Part shown: in pieces, positions 7,792 through 14,578 of the stretch
How the letters are laid out: the number at the start of each line of letters is the position of its first letter
How positions within the stretch are numbered: position 1 is the stretch's first letter
Source of the DNA: CAZDBA01 sp964503615
Lineage (GTDB): Bacteria > Planctomycetota > Planctomycetia > Pirellulales > Pirellulaceae
Reading direction: 5' to 3'
NCBI GenBank assembly: GCA_964503615.1
Contig: CAZDBA010000065.1
Coordinates: 1-25,371 of the forward strand
Length of the DNA: 25,371 nt
The notes under the pieces: generated by a model
Seen by the model: only the letters and a program-made list of their open reading frames with translations
Told to the model about the DNA's origin: nothing
Databases searched by the model: none
Made by a program: the position numbers and the translations under genes

Positions 7792-8298
7792 TTAACTGAG
7801 CGATTCGATTAAAGCGTTGGATTCCTCTCGCTTCTTCAGCCGCATTTCTTTTCGCATTTCACGTTCTGCAAAGACCGCATGTTCTTCTGGAGAATCAGGA
7901 GAAACGAGTGGGACTTCGGTGGGCTTTCCGTTTTCGTTTAGAGCCACAAATGTTAGAAACGAAATTGCGGCCACGCCAACTTGTGTTTTGTTGGTTGAAT
8001 TTTCAGTCAGGATTTTGACGAAAACCTCCATCGAGCTCCTGCCCACCGAACAAACGTAAGACTCCAGTCGCACAATATCGTTCCGCTGGATTGGGCGGTG
8101 AAAGTGAACGCCATCGTTGGATGCGGTGACAACGGAGGCGCGGCAATGACGCCTGGCCGAGATCGCCGCACACTCATCAATTCGCTTCATCAATAGACCA
8201 CCAAACATCGTGTCATGTGCATTGGTGTCGCCCGGCAGAACGATCGTTTCCTGAATGGCACGGGATTGGTGCATCGGTACTGTTTTTCTTTCCATCAT
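7792..8298 (-). CDS. hotdog-fold acyl-CoA thioesterase (YciA/YkhA family)
   Basis: A 168-residue cytoplasmic hydrolase that cleaves acyl-CoA thioesters. The motif GDTNAHDTMFGGLLMKRIDE (about 23-42) is the hallmark of the YciA/YkhA/BFIT-type hotdog family and contains the conserved Asn and Asp residues of the active site. NDGVHFHRPIQRNDIVRLESYV and SSMEVFVKI follow in the usual order. The C-terminus is a charged helix (about 140-165), common in family members. Two ATG codons open the gene (8298 and 8295) without a clear ribosome-binding site. The sulfotransferase follows closely downstream. No substrate preference can be inferred. Confidence 0.9.
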   Translation of the reverse strand: MMERKTVPMHQSRAIQETIVLPGDTNAHDTMFGGLLMKRIDECAAISARRHCRASVVTASNDGVHFHRPIQRNDIVRLESYVCSVGRSSMEVFVKILTENSTNKTQVGVAAISFLTFVALNENGKPTEVPLVSPDSPEEHAVFAEREMRKEMRLKKREESNALIESLS

Positions 8299-8421
8299 GC
8301 ACGCACTTTAGCGAACATTTACTCAGCACGCTACGCGGGTGCGGAGAGTTTAAGTGACCACAGGCCCAAAAAAACCCATGATGGCGAGTAGGGTGTTATC
8401 TCGCGTTATTGGGTGCATGTT

Positions 8422-8754
8422 TTATCTGGTGGTCGCACGGGCAAAGGAGTTAAGCAGTGCAGAAATATTCAGTTTACCAATCGGATTGGCGCTCTGTATA
8501 TTCCAAGCTGGCAGTTGGAGGTTATTGTCCAGGCAGTATTCAGTCAGCCATTTTGCAGCGTCCATACCGGACGGACCCTCCCCGAGATCATGATCAAAAC
8601 AAATTGCATCAGGAAGAGAATTCTCGCTGATCCACTCAATAAATTCTTCGTAAGACTGCACCCAGATCACCTCTGTGACAGAGATTGGAAAAAAACTACG
8701 CCACCGTACTTCGTCAGGGTCGCGCTCGTCATCCAGCCAAAGCAATCTCGCCAT
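8422..8754 (-). CDS. cREC-like receiver-domain protein (cyclic-phosphate-processing receiver family)
   Basis: A 110-residue stand-alone receiver-like domain. It opens with an acidic pocket, LLWLDDERDP (about 4-13), followed by DAICFDHDLGEGPSG (about 50-64), GMDAAKWLTEYC and the terminal WNIQSANPIGK. These signatures match my memory of the Pfam family named cyclic-phosphate-processing receiver domain. That family is proposed from comparative genomics, not firm biochemistry, to act on cyclic phosphates in RNA or nucleotide conflict and repair. It is not a classical response regulator because no output domain follows and no kinase is adjacent. The ATG at 8754 lies four bases after the stop of the RraB-like gene, with GAGG inside the end of that gene, so translation is probably coupled. 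Confidence 0.75.
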   Translation of the reverse strand: MARLLWLDDERDPDEVRWRSFFPISVTEVIWVQSYEEFIEWISENSLPDAICFDHDLGEGPSGMDAAKWLTEYCLDNNLQLPAWNIQSANPIGKLNISALLNSFARATTR

Positions 8755-8758
8755 GCAG

Positions 8759-9127
8759 TCAATCCTCTATCAATGCACCCCAACCGTCGGACTTGCCAGC
8801 AAATGGCTGAGCAATCTGGTCTAGTTCGGCCTGAATTCGAATAATCTCACTGTATTCCGGAACCATTCGGACATGTGCGTACACGGTCCATGCCGGACCG
8901 AACTCGTCTGCATCATCAACATTCGGATCGAAGTCCGGTTCACCTTCATCATACTCGACTGTTGAGTCGTATCCAGTTTTCGTCATCACCTTGAAGCAAT
9001 TCTCTGCCGCTGATTCGTTGGGTACAGCGACTGGGAACTCGATCAACAGCGGTTGAGACATATTCACACCCCGCGAGGCGAGATCGGTCAGGACAGCACC
9101 GTCGGCATCGTTCGGATAGTTTTGCAT
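8759..9127 (-). CDS. RraB-like ribonuclease E inhibitor/regulator family protein
   Basis: A 122-residue strongly acidic cytoplasmic protein. It begins YPNDADGAVLTDLASRGVN, followed by a beta strand with the pattern of the RraB family (PLLIEFPVAVPNESAAENC). An acidic loop (about 58-76, EYDEGEPDFDPNVDDADEF) comes next, then AWTVYAHVRMVPEYSEI, and it ends in FAGKSDGWGALI, where the G-x-x-DGW signature is typical of RraB. In E. coli, RraB binds RNase E and alters which RNAs are cut. Outside gammaproteobacteria the family is broader and members also occur as possible immunity proteins. The ATG at 9127 fits the family N-terminus. It is the first gene of a two-gene unit with the cREC-like gene. Confidence 0.8.
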   Translation of the reverse strand: MQNYPNDADGAVLTDLASRGVNMSQPLLIEFPVAVPNESAAENCFKVMTKTGYDSTVEYDEGEPDFDPNVDDADEFGPAWTVYAHVRMVPEYSEIIRIQAELDQIAQPFAGKSDGWGALIED

Positions 9128-9461
9128 AAAATGTGTTTCTGTTTGATGAAGATTTGGCGAAACTACAATTACTTTTAATGCAGTTCATAGTTATGAGATC
9201 TTTAGAGGCTTCTGCGATTGTTTAGGCCGAGCCAATGGATCCTGACGACCTTGCCCACCCAAACGGAACAGCTTTCCCTTTTTCTTATAAGCAAAGCTTA
9301 TCTAGATGCAAGCGTTTTTTTCGGAACTTGTTTGCAATCCTGTGACTAATTCCTTACCGTTAAGTTGGGTCATGTGAATCAAGGTTCGCATAAACCTAGT
9401 CGTCTCTATATGCCACGATCACTTATATACTTCTCTACTTCTCTTTCTTGGAGTTGACGTT
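9128..9461. other. intergenic region between divergent genes
   Basis: These 334 bases separate the minus-strand RraB-like gene from the plus-strand dockerin-tailed gene and should contain both promoters. The only structure I see is a short dyad, ATAAGC (9287-9292) and GCTTAT (9296-9301). I see no coding frame or RNA gene. Confidence 0.4.
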
Positions 9462-10229
9462 ATGAGGTTTTTTTTGCGTACAAGTTTTTGCTTTGTTGTC
9501 TTTGCAGCATTAGTTCTTCCCGCTAATTTGTTGCACGGCCAAGTCACTTATACGATTACCGGATTCGTAAGCGACAGTCTTAGTTCGATACCAGAGGTAG
9601 CACCAGGGGAAAGCTATGTTGCCGAGTTTGAGATCGACCTATCGGTGCCCGATAGCGATCCAGACGACACGAATCGTGGGGTTTACCCGAATGCGATCTT
9701 ATCCAGTTCCATTGTGTTCTCCGGTGGTTACACCTCTCAGGTTGATTTTGCTGGTGGTGAAATTATCATCATTGCGGATCTAGCTGGTGGCGGTATTTTT
9801 ATTAACCCTCCGGGCGACGATGGGGTCATTCTTGTTGCGGACGTGCTTGACGCTTTCGACTCCGATGCTTTGTTTAGTGACATTGAAGAGCAATTCCTTG
9901 GAGATCCAGCGGGAGACCTGGTGTCAATCTTTCAAGTTGAAGAACCCACTGGCTTCGTCACCTCATTCTCTCAAGCCCCAGAATTGGGTTTTGGCAAGGG
10001 CATGGATACACCAGAGAGCGGCCCAATCTTTTTGAGCGTAACAAACACAGTTTCTGTACTGCTTGGAGATGTGGACTTAAGCGGAGCAGTCGACTTTGGT
10101 GATATTCCTCCGTTCATCGCTGCCTTGATGGAGGGCACCTTTCAGGAAGAAGCGGATTTTGACCTAAGCGGAACAGTCGACTTCTTTGATATTCCTTTGT
10201 TCATTGAGGCACTCACCTCTTCGAATTAG
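9462..10229 (+). CDS. secreted protein with C-terminal dockerin-like repeat, body of unknown function
   Basis: A 255-residue exported protein. The ATG at 9462 has GGAG eight bases upstream. Residues 1-27 are a signal peptide (hydrophobic core FVVFAALVLPANLL, end LHGQ). The body, about residues 28-195, is rich in Asp, Gly and beta-branched residues and is probably a beta sandwich. It includes ITGFVSDSLSS and PGESYVAEFEID, a pattern often seen in planctomycete PEP-CTERM-like or autotransporter-like secreted proteins, but I recognise no named domain. The last 55 residues carry two dockerin-like repeats, GDVDLSGAVDFGDIPPFI and ADFDLSGTVDFFDIPLFI, near-identical in layout to the tails of the genes at 5477-6637 and 18308-19627. 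A strong intrinsic terminator follows at 10294. Confidence 0.8.
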   Translation: MRFFLRTSFCFVVFAALVLPANLLHGQVTYTITGFVSDSLSSIPEVAPGESYVAEFEIDLSVPDSDPDDTNRGVYPNAILSSSIVFSGGYTSQVDFAGGEIIIIADLAGGGIFINPPGDDGVILVADVLDAFDSDALFSDIEEQFLGDPAGDLVSIFQVEEPTGFVTSFSQAPELGFGKGMDTPESGPIFLSVTNTVSVLLGDVDLSGAVDFGDIPPFIAALMEGTFQEEADFDLSGTVDFFDIPLFIEALTSSN

Positions 10230-10293
10230 TGAATGCCAGACGCAAAGTTTTGATCAATTGAGAACGAACCTTGCGAATTGAAAACGATTTTTC

Positions 10294-10334
10294 AGGTAGA
10301 GAAGCACGAGTTGTTTCTCTACCTTTTTTGTTTT
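10294..10334 (+). terminator. rho-independent terminator of the dockerin-tailed gene
   Basis: A perfect 10-bp stem, AGGTAGAGAA (10294-10303) and TTCTCTACCT (10315-10324), with an 11-nt loop, is followed by T residues to 10329, a G, and four more T. It lies 65 bases after the stop codon at 10229. The opposite strand has no T-run after the stem, so it serves the plus-strand gene. Confidence 0.88.
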
Positions 10335-10396
10335 CTTCAGCTAGATAAAATTAACGGATATTTTCAAGTTGAGTTGCAGCGCAGAAACGACTTGGC

Positions 10397-10999
10397 TTAC
10401 TGTTGCAGTGCTGCATCGGCTAAATTGGTCAGCCGTTTGACCGCTCGCATGTGACGTTTTTTTGCCGTCTCTGCATTAATGCCCAATCGCTCGGCGGCTT
10501 CCTTATTTGACAGATCCTCTACATGTCGTAGATACAAAATCGACTGATCTGCTTCGGTCATTTGAGATACAAGCTTGAATACCTGTTCCTGCTCTTCGTG
10601 CCTGATCAGCAAATTGGAAGGGCTGGTTGTCGAGTCGTGGTGCATTGCCGAGGCGAACGAGGATTGATATTGACTTTGCTCGACCAAAACCGATCGTTTT
10701 TTTGCCAGGAAGTGGTGTTTGTAAAAAATTGAGATGACTTGAAAGCAAATGCTTTGGACCCAAACGATCATCGGCACCGAGGGGTTTTCCAGATACTGGT
10801 CCAACCGTTTCGAAGCGGAAATGTAGGCTTCCTGTAATACGTCTGAGGGATCTACACGTTGCCCCATCCTCCGTCCAACCCGATTGGAGATCGCATTTAA
10901 AAGGACAGGACGAGATTCGCAAAATATCCTGCTAAGAGATTCACGGTCCTGCCCCTGGTTGATACGGGTGGTGACCTCATCTGATTTAATTTCTAGCAT
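10397..10999 (-). CDS. ECF-type RNA polymerase sigma factor
   Basis: A 200-residue sigma-70 family protein with only regions 2 and 4. Region 2 (about 20-95) includes LNAISNRVGRRMGQRVDPSDVLQEAYISAS, where DPSDVLQEA is the core-binding helix common in planctomycete ECF factors. Region 4 (about 140-195) has the promoter -35-binding helix-turn-helix (DQSILYLRHVEDLSNKEAAERLGINAETAKKRHMRAVKRL). The linker carries Lys/Arg and Ser/Gln-rich segments. No anti-sigma factor is adjacent. The nearest upstream gene on the same strand is a Ser/Thr kinase, 120 bases away, and in this phylum sigma factors are often next to kinases, so kinase-dependent control is plausible. Target promoters are unknown. The start at 10999 encodes ATG and has GGGGCTC rather than a clear Shine-Dalgarno before it. 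Confidence 0.9.
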   Translation of the reverse strand: MLEIKSDEVTTRINQGQDRESLSRIFCESRPVLLNAISNRVGRRMGQRVDPSDVLQEAYISASKRLDQYLENPSVPMIVWVQSICFQVISIFYKHHFLAKKRSVLVEQSQYQSSFASAMHHDSTTSPSNLLIRHEEQEQVFKLVSQMTEADQSILYLRHVEDLSNKEAAERLGINAETAKKRHMRAVKRLTNLADAALQQ

Positions 11000-11119
11000 T
11001 GACGTGGGGCTCTAGGTGTTCTGAGGGGAGTGGGGGTGTTTCCGTATTGTAAATAGAAGTCTTGGCAGAATCACAGCAAATCGAACATGTTCTCAAAATT
11101 TAAAGTGTTTTTCGTTGTG

Positions 11120-12223
11120 TTATGATTTGGGACGGCGGAAAGGCCAAATGTTTCGAAGAATGAAACGCTTTCCATTGGCAAATTGCCTGAGATCGTTGGC
11201 AAGCAACTGGGCTGATTGATAACGATGAGCGGGCGACTGAGTGGTTGCTTTCTTGACGATTTTTGCTAAACGCCGAGGGATTTGTTTATCCACCTGGCGC
11301 AGGCTTGGCAGTGCCAAATCATCCAACCGCCCCAAGCTGCGACATTTACTACCCCAAGCTGAAATGCCGGAGAACATTTCGAACATCGTGACACCCAGCG
11401 AAAAAACGTCGCTTCTCTCATCCGCTTTGTCACGAATACATTCGGGAGCGATATAGCGAGGCGTGCCGACCAAACCGGTCGTCGTTTCAAGAGTGGTGTC
11501 GGAAGTTCGAAGCTTGGCCAGTCCAAAGTCTGCGATCCAGACTCGCGAATCGCTGTCGACCATCAAGTTGCTGGGTTTGATATCTCGATGGACCAAGCCG
11601 GCTTTGTGAACGTGGCTCAAGGCCATACAGATTTCATAAAAGAATCCAGCAAGGACTCGCCAATTCTTCTGAAGTTTGTCCAAATCAGTAACTGCAGGCG
11701 ACTCCCATTGTTCAAAGATCTGGCGAAACGTAAGTCCATCAATCATTCGCATCGCGATAAAGTACAAATTGTCCTGACTGCCAAATTCAAATAGTGGAAC
11801 GATCGCCGGATGATGCAGTTGGGCGATAACTTGTGCTTCCTGCTTAAAACGCAGTACCCGCTTGCGCGAGTCAGCAGAGTCTTCAGACATTACTTTTACA
11901 GCAAACTCTCGTGAGAGTTGTTTATGGATCGCTCGATATACGACAGCCATTCCACCACGACCAATCTCTTCGACTAGCTCGAAATTTCCAAGCTGCATCG
12001 GTAATGGCAGGTCTAATTTGGCTCGCTTGTGGCGTTGGCCTGCAAGTTTTTCCGCGACAATCAGGCCAGGGAAATGGCAGAGGATTGCGTCTGCGTGACC
12101 AGGATATTTTTCAGCGTATTGGTGTATCGATGGAGAACCACCACAGCGAATCTGATGCAAAAATTCTTCAACGACAGCATCAAACGGGGGGCTGGGATCA
12201 TGTGGTGTTGAAACCAGGCTCAC
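11120..12223 (-). CDS. serine/threonine protein kinase, no transmembrane anchor
   Basis: A 367-residue kinase when read from the GTG at 12223, which is preceded by GGAG with six bases of spacing. A TTG at 12295 would add 24 residues. The N-terminal 70 residues have the short planctomycete pre-kinase motif (AVVEEFLHQIRCGG, then IHQYAEKYPGHADAIL). The kinase domain follows with the glycine loop GRGGMAVVY (about 88-96), the ATP-anchoring lysine in FAVKVM (K110), HRDIKPSNL (about 212-220), DFG (about 232-234) and SDVFSLGVTMFEMFSG. The C-terminus stops shortly after the catalytic domain with a basic patch (WPFRRPKS) and no transmembrane helix, so it is probably soluble. All catalytic residues I can check are present. 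It is followed by the ECF sigma gene and is divergent from the Alg44-like gene. Confidence 0.88.
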   Translation of the reverse strand: MSLVSTPHDPSPPFDAVVEEFLHQIRCGGSPSIHQYAEKYPGHADAILCHFPGLIVAEKLAGQRHKRAKLDLPLPMQLGNFELVEEIGRGGMAVVYRAIHKQLSREFAVKVMSEDSADSRKRVLRFKQEAQVIAQLHHPAIVPLFEFGSQDNLYFIAMRMIDGLTFRQIFEQWESPAVTDLDKLQKNWRVLAGFFYEICMALSHVHKAGLVHRDIKPSNLMVDSDSRVWIADFGLAKLRTSDTTLETTTGLVGTPRYIAPECIRDKADERSDVFSLGVTMFEMFSGISAWGSKCRSLGRLDDLALPSLRQVDKQIPRRLAKIVKKATTQSPAHRYQSAQLLANDLRQFANGKRFILRNIWPFRRPKS

Positions 12224-12483
12224 TACAAACTCCGATGTTGAAAGTCTTGGTGGTAGAGTTGGAAAGCTACCGGGGCTAATTCGATAGTAAATCAAAGCGC
12301 TCCAAATGACATATTAAAAACCCGGCATTTTTGAGATTTGAAACGTTACAAACGTTGTAATACGAACTCAAGCCAACGTAAAAATGCAGGTTCAGTTTGT
12401 TCTCGTTGACAAGTGATATTGTCGGGTTAGCTTGGGATTGGAGGCTTTTTCTCCATCTCTTGTTTTATTCAGGTTTCAGTTTG
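12224..12483. promoter_or_regulatory. divergent intergenic region with an operator-like dyad
   Basis: These 260 bases separate the kinase gene (-) and the PilZ-HlyD gene (+). At 12346-12360 a perfect dyad is present (TTACAA, ACG, TTGTAA), overlapped by the shorter dyad CGTT-ACA-AACG (12344-12354). AAACGTT also occurs twice close together. It has the size and symmetry of a repressor or activator half-site pair, but no known regulator consensus was recognised. Confidence 0.35.
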
Positions 12484-13875
12484 ATGTCCCACCCAGCTTC
12501 TCACTCGATTCGAATTGACGATCAATCGTTTCCGATTTCTGAGTTGACAGAATTCGGTTTTACGGCCGGTTCGAGTTTTCCTCTCCACGCAGTTCACGGA
12601 CAACTGTTGTTGGGAGATTCTGAGCTTGAAACCGATTTCTATGTGCGTCATGAGCGACAACCACACTGCTTCGTTTTCTCCAATGTTTCTACTGAGCAAC
12701 GTGAGCAAGTCAGGCTTTATCTTGCCAAGCAAAACGAGGTTTTGGAGACGAGTAATCCCGACTCTGTCGCAAACGATTCGCCAGATCCAGTCGCCCCCAA
12801 AGTGACAGCGGCTGGGGAGAAGGTTGATATTCGAAAAGAGGCTGATATTCGGAAAGACCTTGAGGATATCAAGGAAACCACAAGCTCGCTTGCGAGCAGA
12901 ATTACTCAACCCGCTCAATCAGTTGCAAGCGGCACAGAAACGCCCAGAACAGAAGCGCCCAGAACAGAAACGCCAAGTCGTTCAGAACCACGTCCATCCA
13001 GTTCACCTCGCCCGCCCCGTCCAACCACCCGTTCGCGCCCTGAGCCCGTCGTAACTCGCTCGACCGGTGCCGCTGCCCATTCGGAACATAAGCCAGCTCG
13101 CAGAAAAAAGCTGTGGATTGTTTTGCCTTGGCTTCTGGTGGCTGGTCTTTTGGCGAACAAATTTTGGCCAGACGGTTCCAAAAACGGCAGTATTGCGGTC
13201 AGCCCATCTGCTCAAGGTGAGATCACTCAAGTCCTCGTAGGCAACGGTGACAAAATCAAAAAAGGCGATTTGTTGGTTCAGCTTTCCCAGCAGCCAACCG
13301 AGTCTCAAGTCAGCAGCTTGGTTGGCGAACTGGAACTTGCCGCCGCAAATTTGAAGGCCGCAGAAGAAAGCCTTGCCGCATGCAAGAAAAAGATCAAGTT
13401 GATCGACACTGCGCGAAGCACGAAACTCGCAGCAGCAGAAAAAGAACGGGCAGCAGCCGCTAAAGAACTAGCGATTGCCAAGCAAGGTGTTGATCGCGTC
13501 AGGCCATTTTTTGAGTCAGGCTCCATTTCCCAAATTGAGTTCGAACGAATCGAAATGACTATGTTGGCGGCGAACAAAAAGTGGCTCGAGAAAGACAACA
13601 AGGTAGAGAATCTTCAGTTTGCCATCAAAGCAGCTGAGTCCAAAATTCTGGTCGACGGCAATAAAGTCAGCGACGAATTGGCTCAACTTGAAATTCAATA
13701 CGAATTGGCTCATACCAAGCACGACCTGTTAAAGAAACAGTCACAAGCCACTCAAGCAGGAGCGACATTGTGCATTTACGCGCCCTGTGATGGAGAAGTC
13801 CAAAAGATCGCGCGAAAAGTCGGCGATTTCGTAAAAACAGATGACAACCTGATCTACGTAAAACAAACTCATTGA
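12484..13875 (+). CDS. Alg44-like PilZ-TM-HlyD periplasmic adaptor protein
   Basis: A 463-residue inner-membrane protein. The ATG at 12484 gives a soluble cytoplasmic N-terminus (about 1-80) that looks like a degenerate PilZ domain. SELTEFGF stands where (D/N)xSxxG is expected, and the strands around GQLLLGD and ETDFYVRHERQPHCFVF fit, but the RxxxR c-di-GMP motif is not visible. A Pro/Arg/Ser-rich linker with repeated TETPRTEAPRTET (about 80-207) leads to one transmembrane helix (about 209-227, KLWIVLPWLLVAGLL). Then come an HlyD/membrane-fusion lipoyl-type segment (GEITQVLVGNGDKIKKGDLL, about 244-263), a coiled-coil hairpin (about 275-440) and a closing beta segment (CIYAPCDGEVQKIARKVGDFV). 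This layout matches the alginate co-polymerase subunit Alg44, but no glycosyltransferase or other exopolysaccharide gene is adjacent. Function is inferred from architecture. Confidence 0.75.
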   Translation: MSHPASHSIRIDDQSFPISELTEFGFTAGSSFPLHAVHGQLLLGDSELETDFYVRHERQPHCFVFSNVSTEQREQVRLYLAKQNEVLETSNPDSVANDSPDPVAPKVTAAGEKVDIRKEADIRKDLEDIKETTSSLASRITQPAQSVASGTETPRTEAPRTETPSRSEPRPSSSPRPPRPTTRSRPEPVVTRSTGAAAHSEHKPARRKKLWIVLPWLLVAGLLANKFWPDGSKNGSIAVSPSAQGEITQVLVGNGDKIKKGDLLVQLSQQPTESQVSSLVGELELAAANLKAAEESLAACKKKIKLIDTARSTKLAAAEKERAAAAKELAIAKQGVDRVRPFFESGSISQIEFERIEMTMLAANKKWLEKDNKVENLQFAIKAAESKILVDGNKVSDELAQLEIQYELAHTKHDLLKKQSQATQAGATLCIYAPCDGEVQKIARKVGDFVKTDDNLIYVKQTH

Positions 13876-13899
13876 GCCGAATCGGTTTCCGAAATGAGC

Positions 13900-14445
13900 T
13901 TAAGATTCTTTCGTAGCACCCGTTAAATATTTGGCTTCGAATTCCTGGACAACGGGACGGCTTGGCAGGCGGGGATTTACGTGCGGACGGGACTTGAGCA
14001 ACAGTGCTTGGCCCTCTGCAGCGGTCATCTGCTTGAATCGAATCAGCCAACACAACACGACCGTTGCGCTCCGAGCCCGGCCAGCCTTGCAGTGCACGTA
14101 GACCGTGCGGCCTTGTCCGATTTGCTCGTCCATGAATTCAACGGCTCGCTCGACGTCCTCCAAAAGCGGGTGTGTAAAGTCCACCGTGGGGATCCGCAGT
14201 TGTCGAATGTCGTGTTCGGAGTATTCGCTCACAGGGCCTTCGTATTCTTCGCAAGTATTCACCACCGCGCCGACCCCTTCGCTTGCCATTCGTTTAACAT
14301 CGCGAGCAAACGGGAAAGCGCCGATAATCACCTGCGAGTCAACTCTATCCCACCAATTGCGTACTTTCAGCCAACGCCCCAGCAACATATTCCACAACAG
14401 AGTGGGATAAAAAATCAGGCGGGCGGTTAGCCAGTCCAAGCTCAT
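13900..14445 (-). CDS. PTPMT1-type dual-specificity phosphatase, probable phosphatidylglycerophosphate phosphatase
   Basis: A 181-residue cysteine phosphatase. The signature HCKAGRARS gives C119 and R125, and D89 in STVDFTHP-like context (TVDFTHP) is the probable general acid. The N-terminal YPTLLWNMLLGR, NWWDRVDSQVIIGAFPF, EEYEG and YVHCKAGRARSATVV closely parallel mammalian PTPMT1, which dephosphorylates phosphatidylglycerophosphate in cardiolipin synthesis. A mammalian-type phosphatidylglycerophosphate phosphatase has been reported from the planctomycete Rhodopirellula baltica, so that role is likely here. The first 30 residues are hydrophobic-amphipathic and may contact membrane. It is convergent with the PilZ-HlyD gene (24 bases apart) and divergent from speA. 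Confidence 0.85.
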   Translation of the reverse strand: MSLDWLTARLIFYPTLLWNMLLGRWLKVRNWWDRVDSQVIIGAFPFARDVKRMASEGVGAVVNTCEEYEGPVSEYSEHDIRQLRIPTVDFTHPLLEDVERAVEFMDEQIGQGRTVYVHCKAGRARSATVVLCWLIRFKQMTAAEGQALLLKSRPHVNPRLPSRPVVQEFEAKYLTGATKES

Positions 14446-14578
14446 TAGTGCTTCCAGAATATGTTTGAAAAATTGTCATTAATTGTTAGCTTGAAATCTA
14501 CTATTATTGTCAGTCTTGGGTAACCTACCGGAACAACATTCCCGCCGATTCGTTTCGAACTCACATGCATCTACTCTT

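Noticed and set aside
8354..8844. Two plus-strand frames opposite the cREC-like and RraB-like genes
   Set aside because: Antisense shadows. The minus-strand proteins have clear family motifs.
12224..12295. Upstream 24-residue extension of the kinase from a TTG
   Set aside because: The GTG at 12223 has GGAG at good spacing and the extension matches no known kinase N-terminus.
13981..14430. Plus-strand open frame of about 149 codons
   Set aside because: Antisense to the PTPMT1-type gene, which has a complete catalytic signature.
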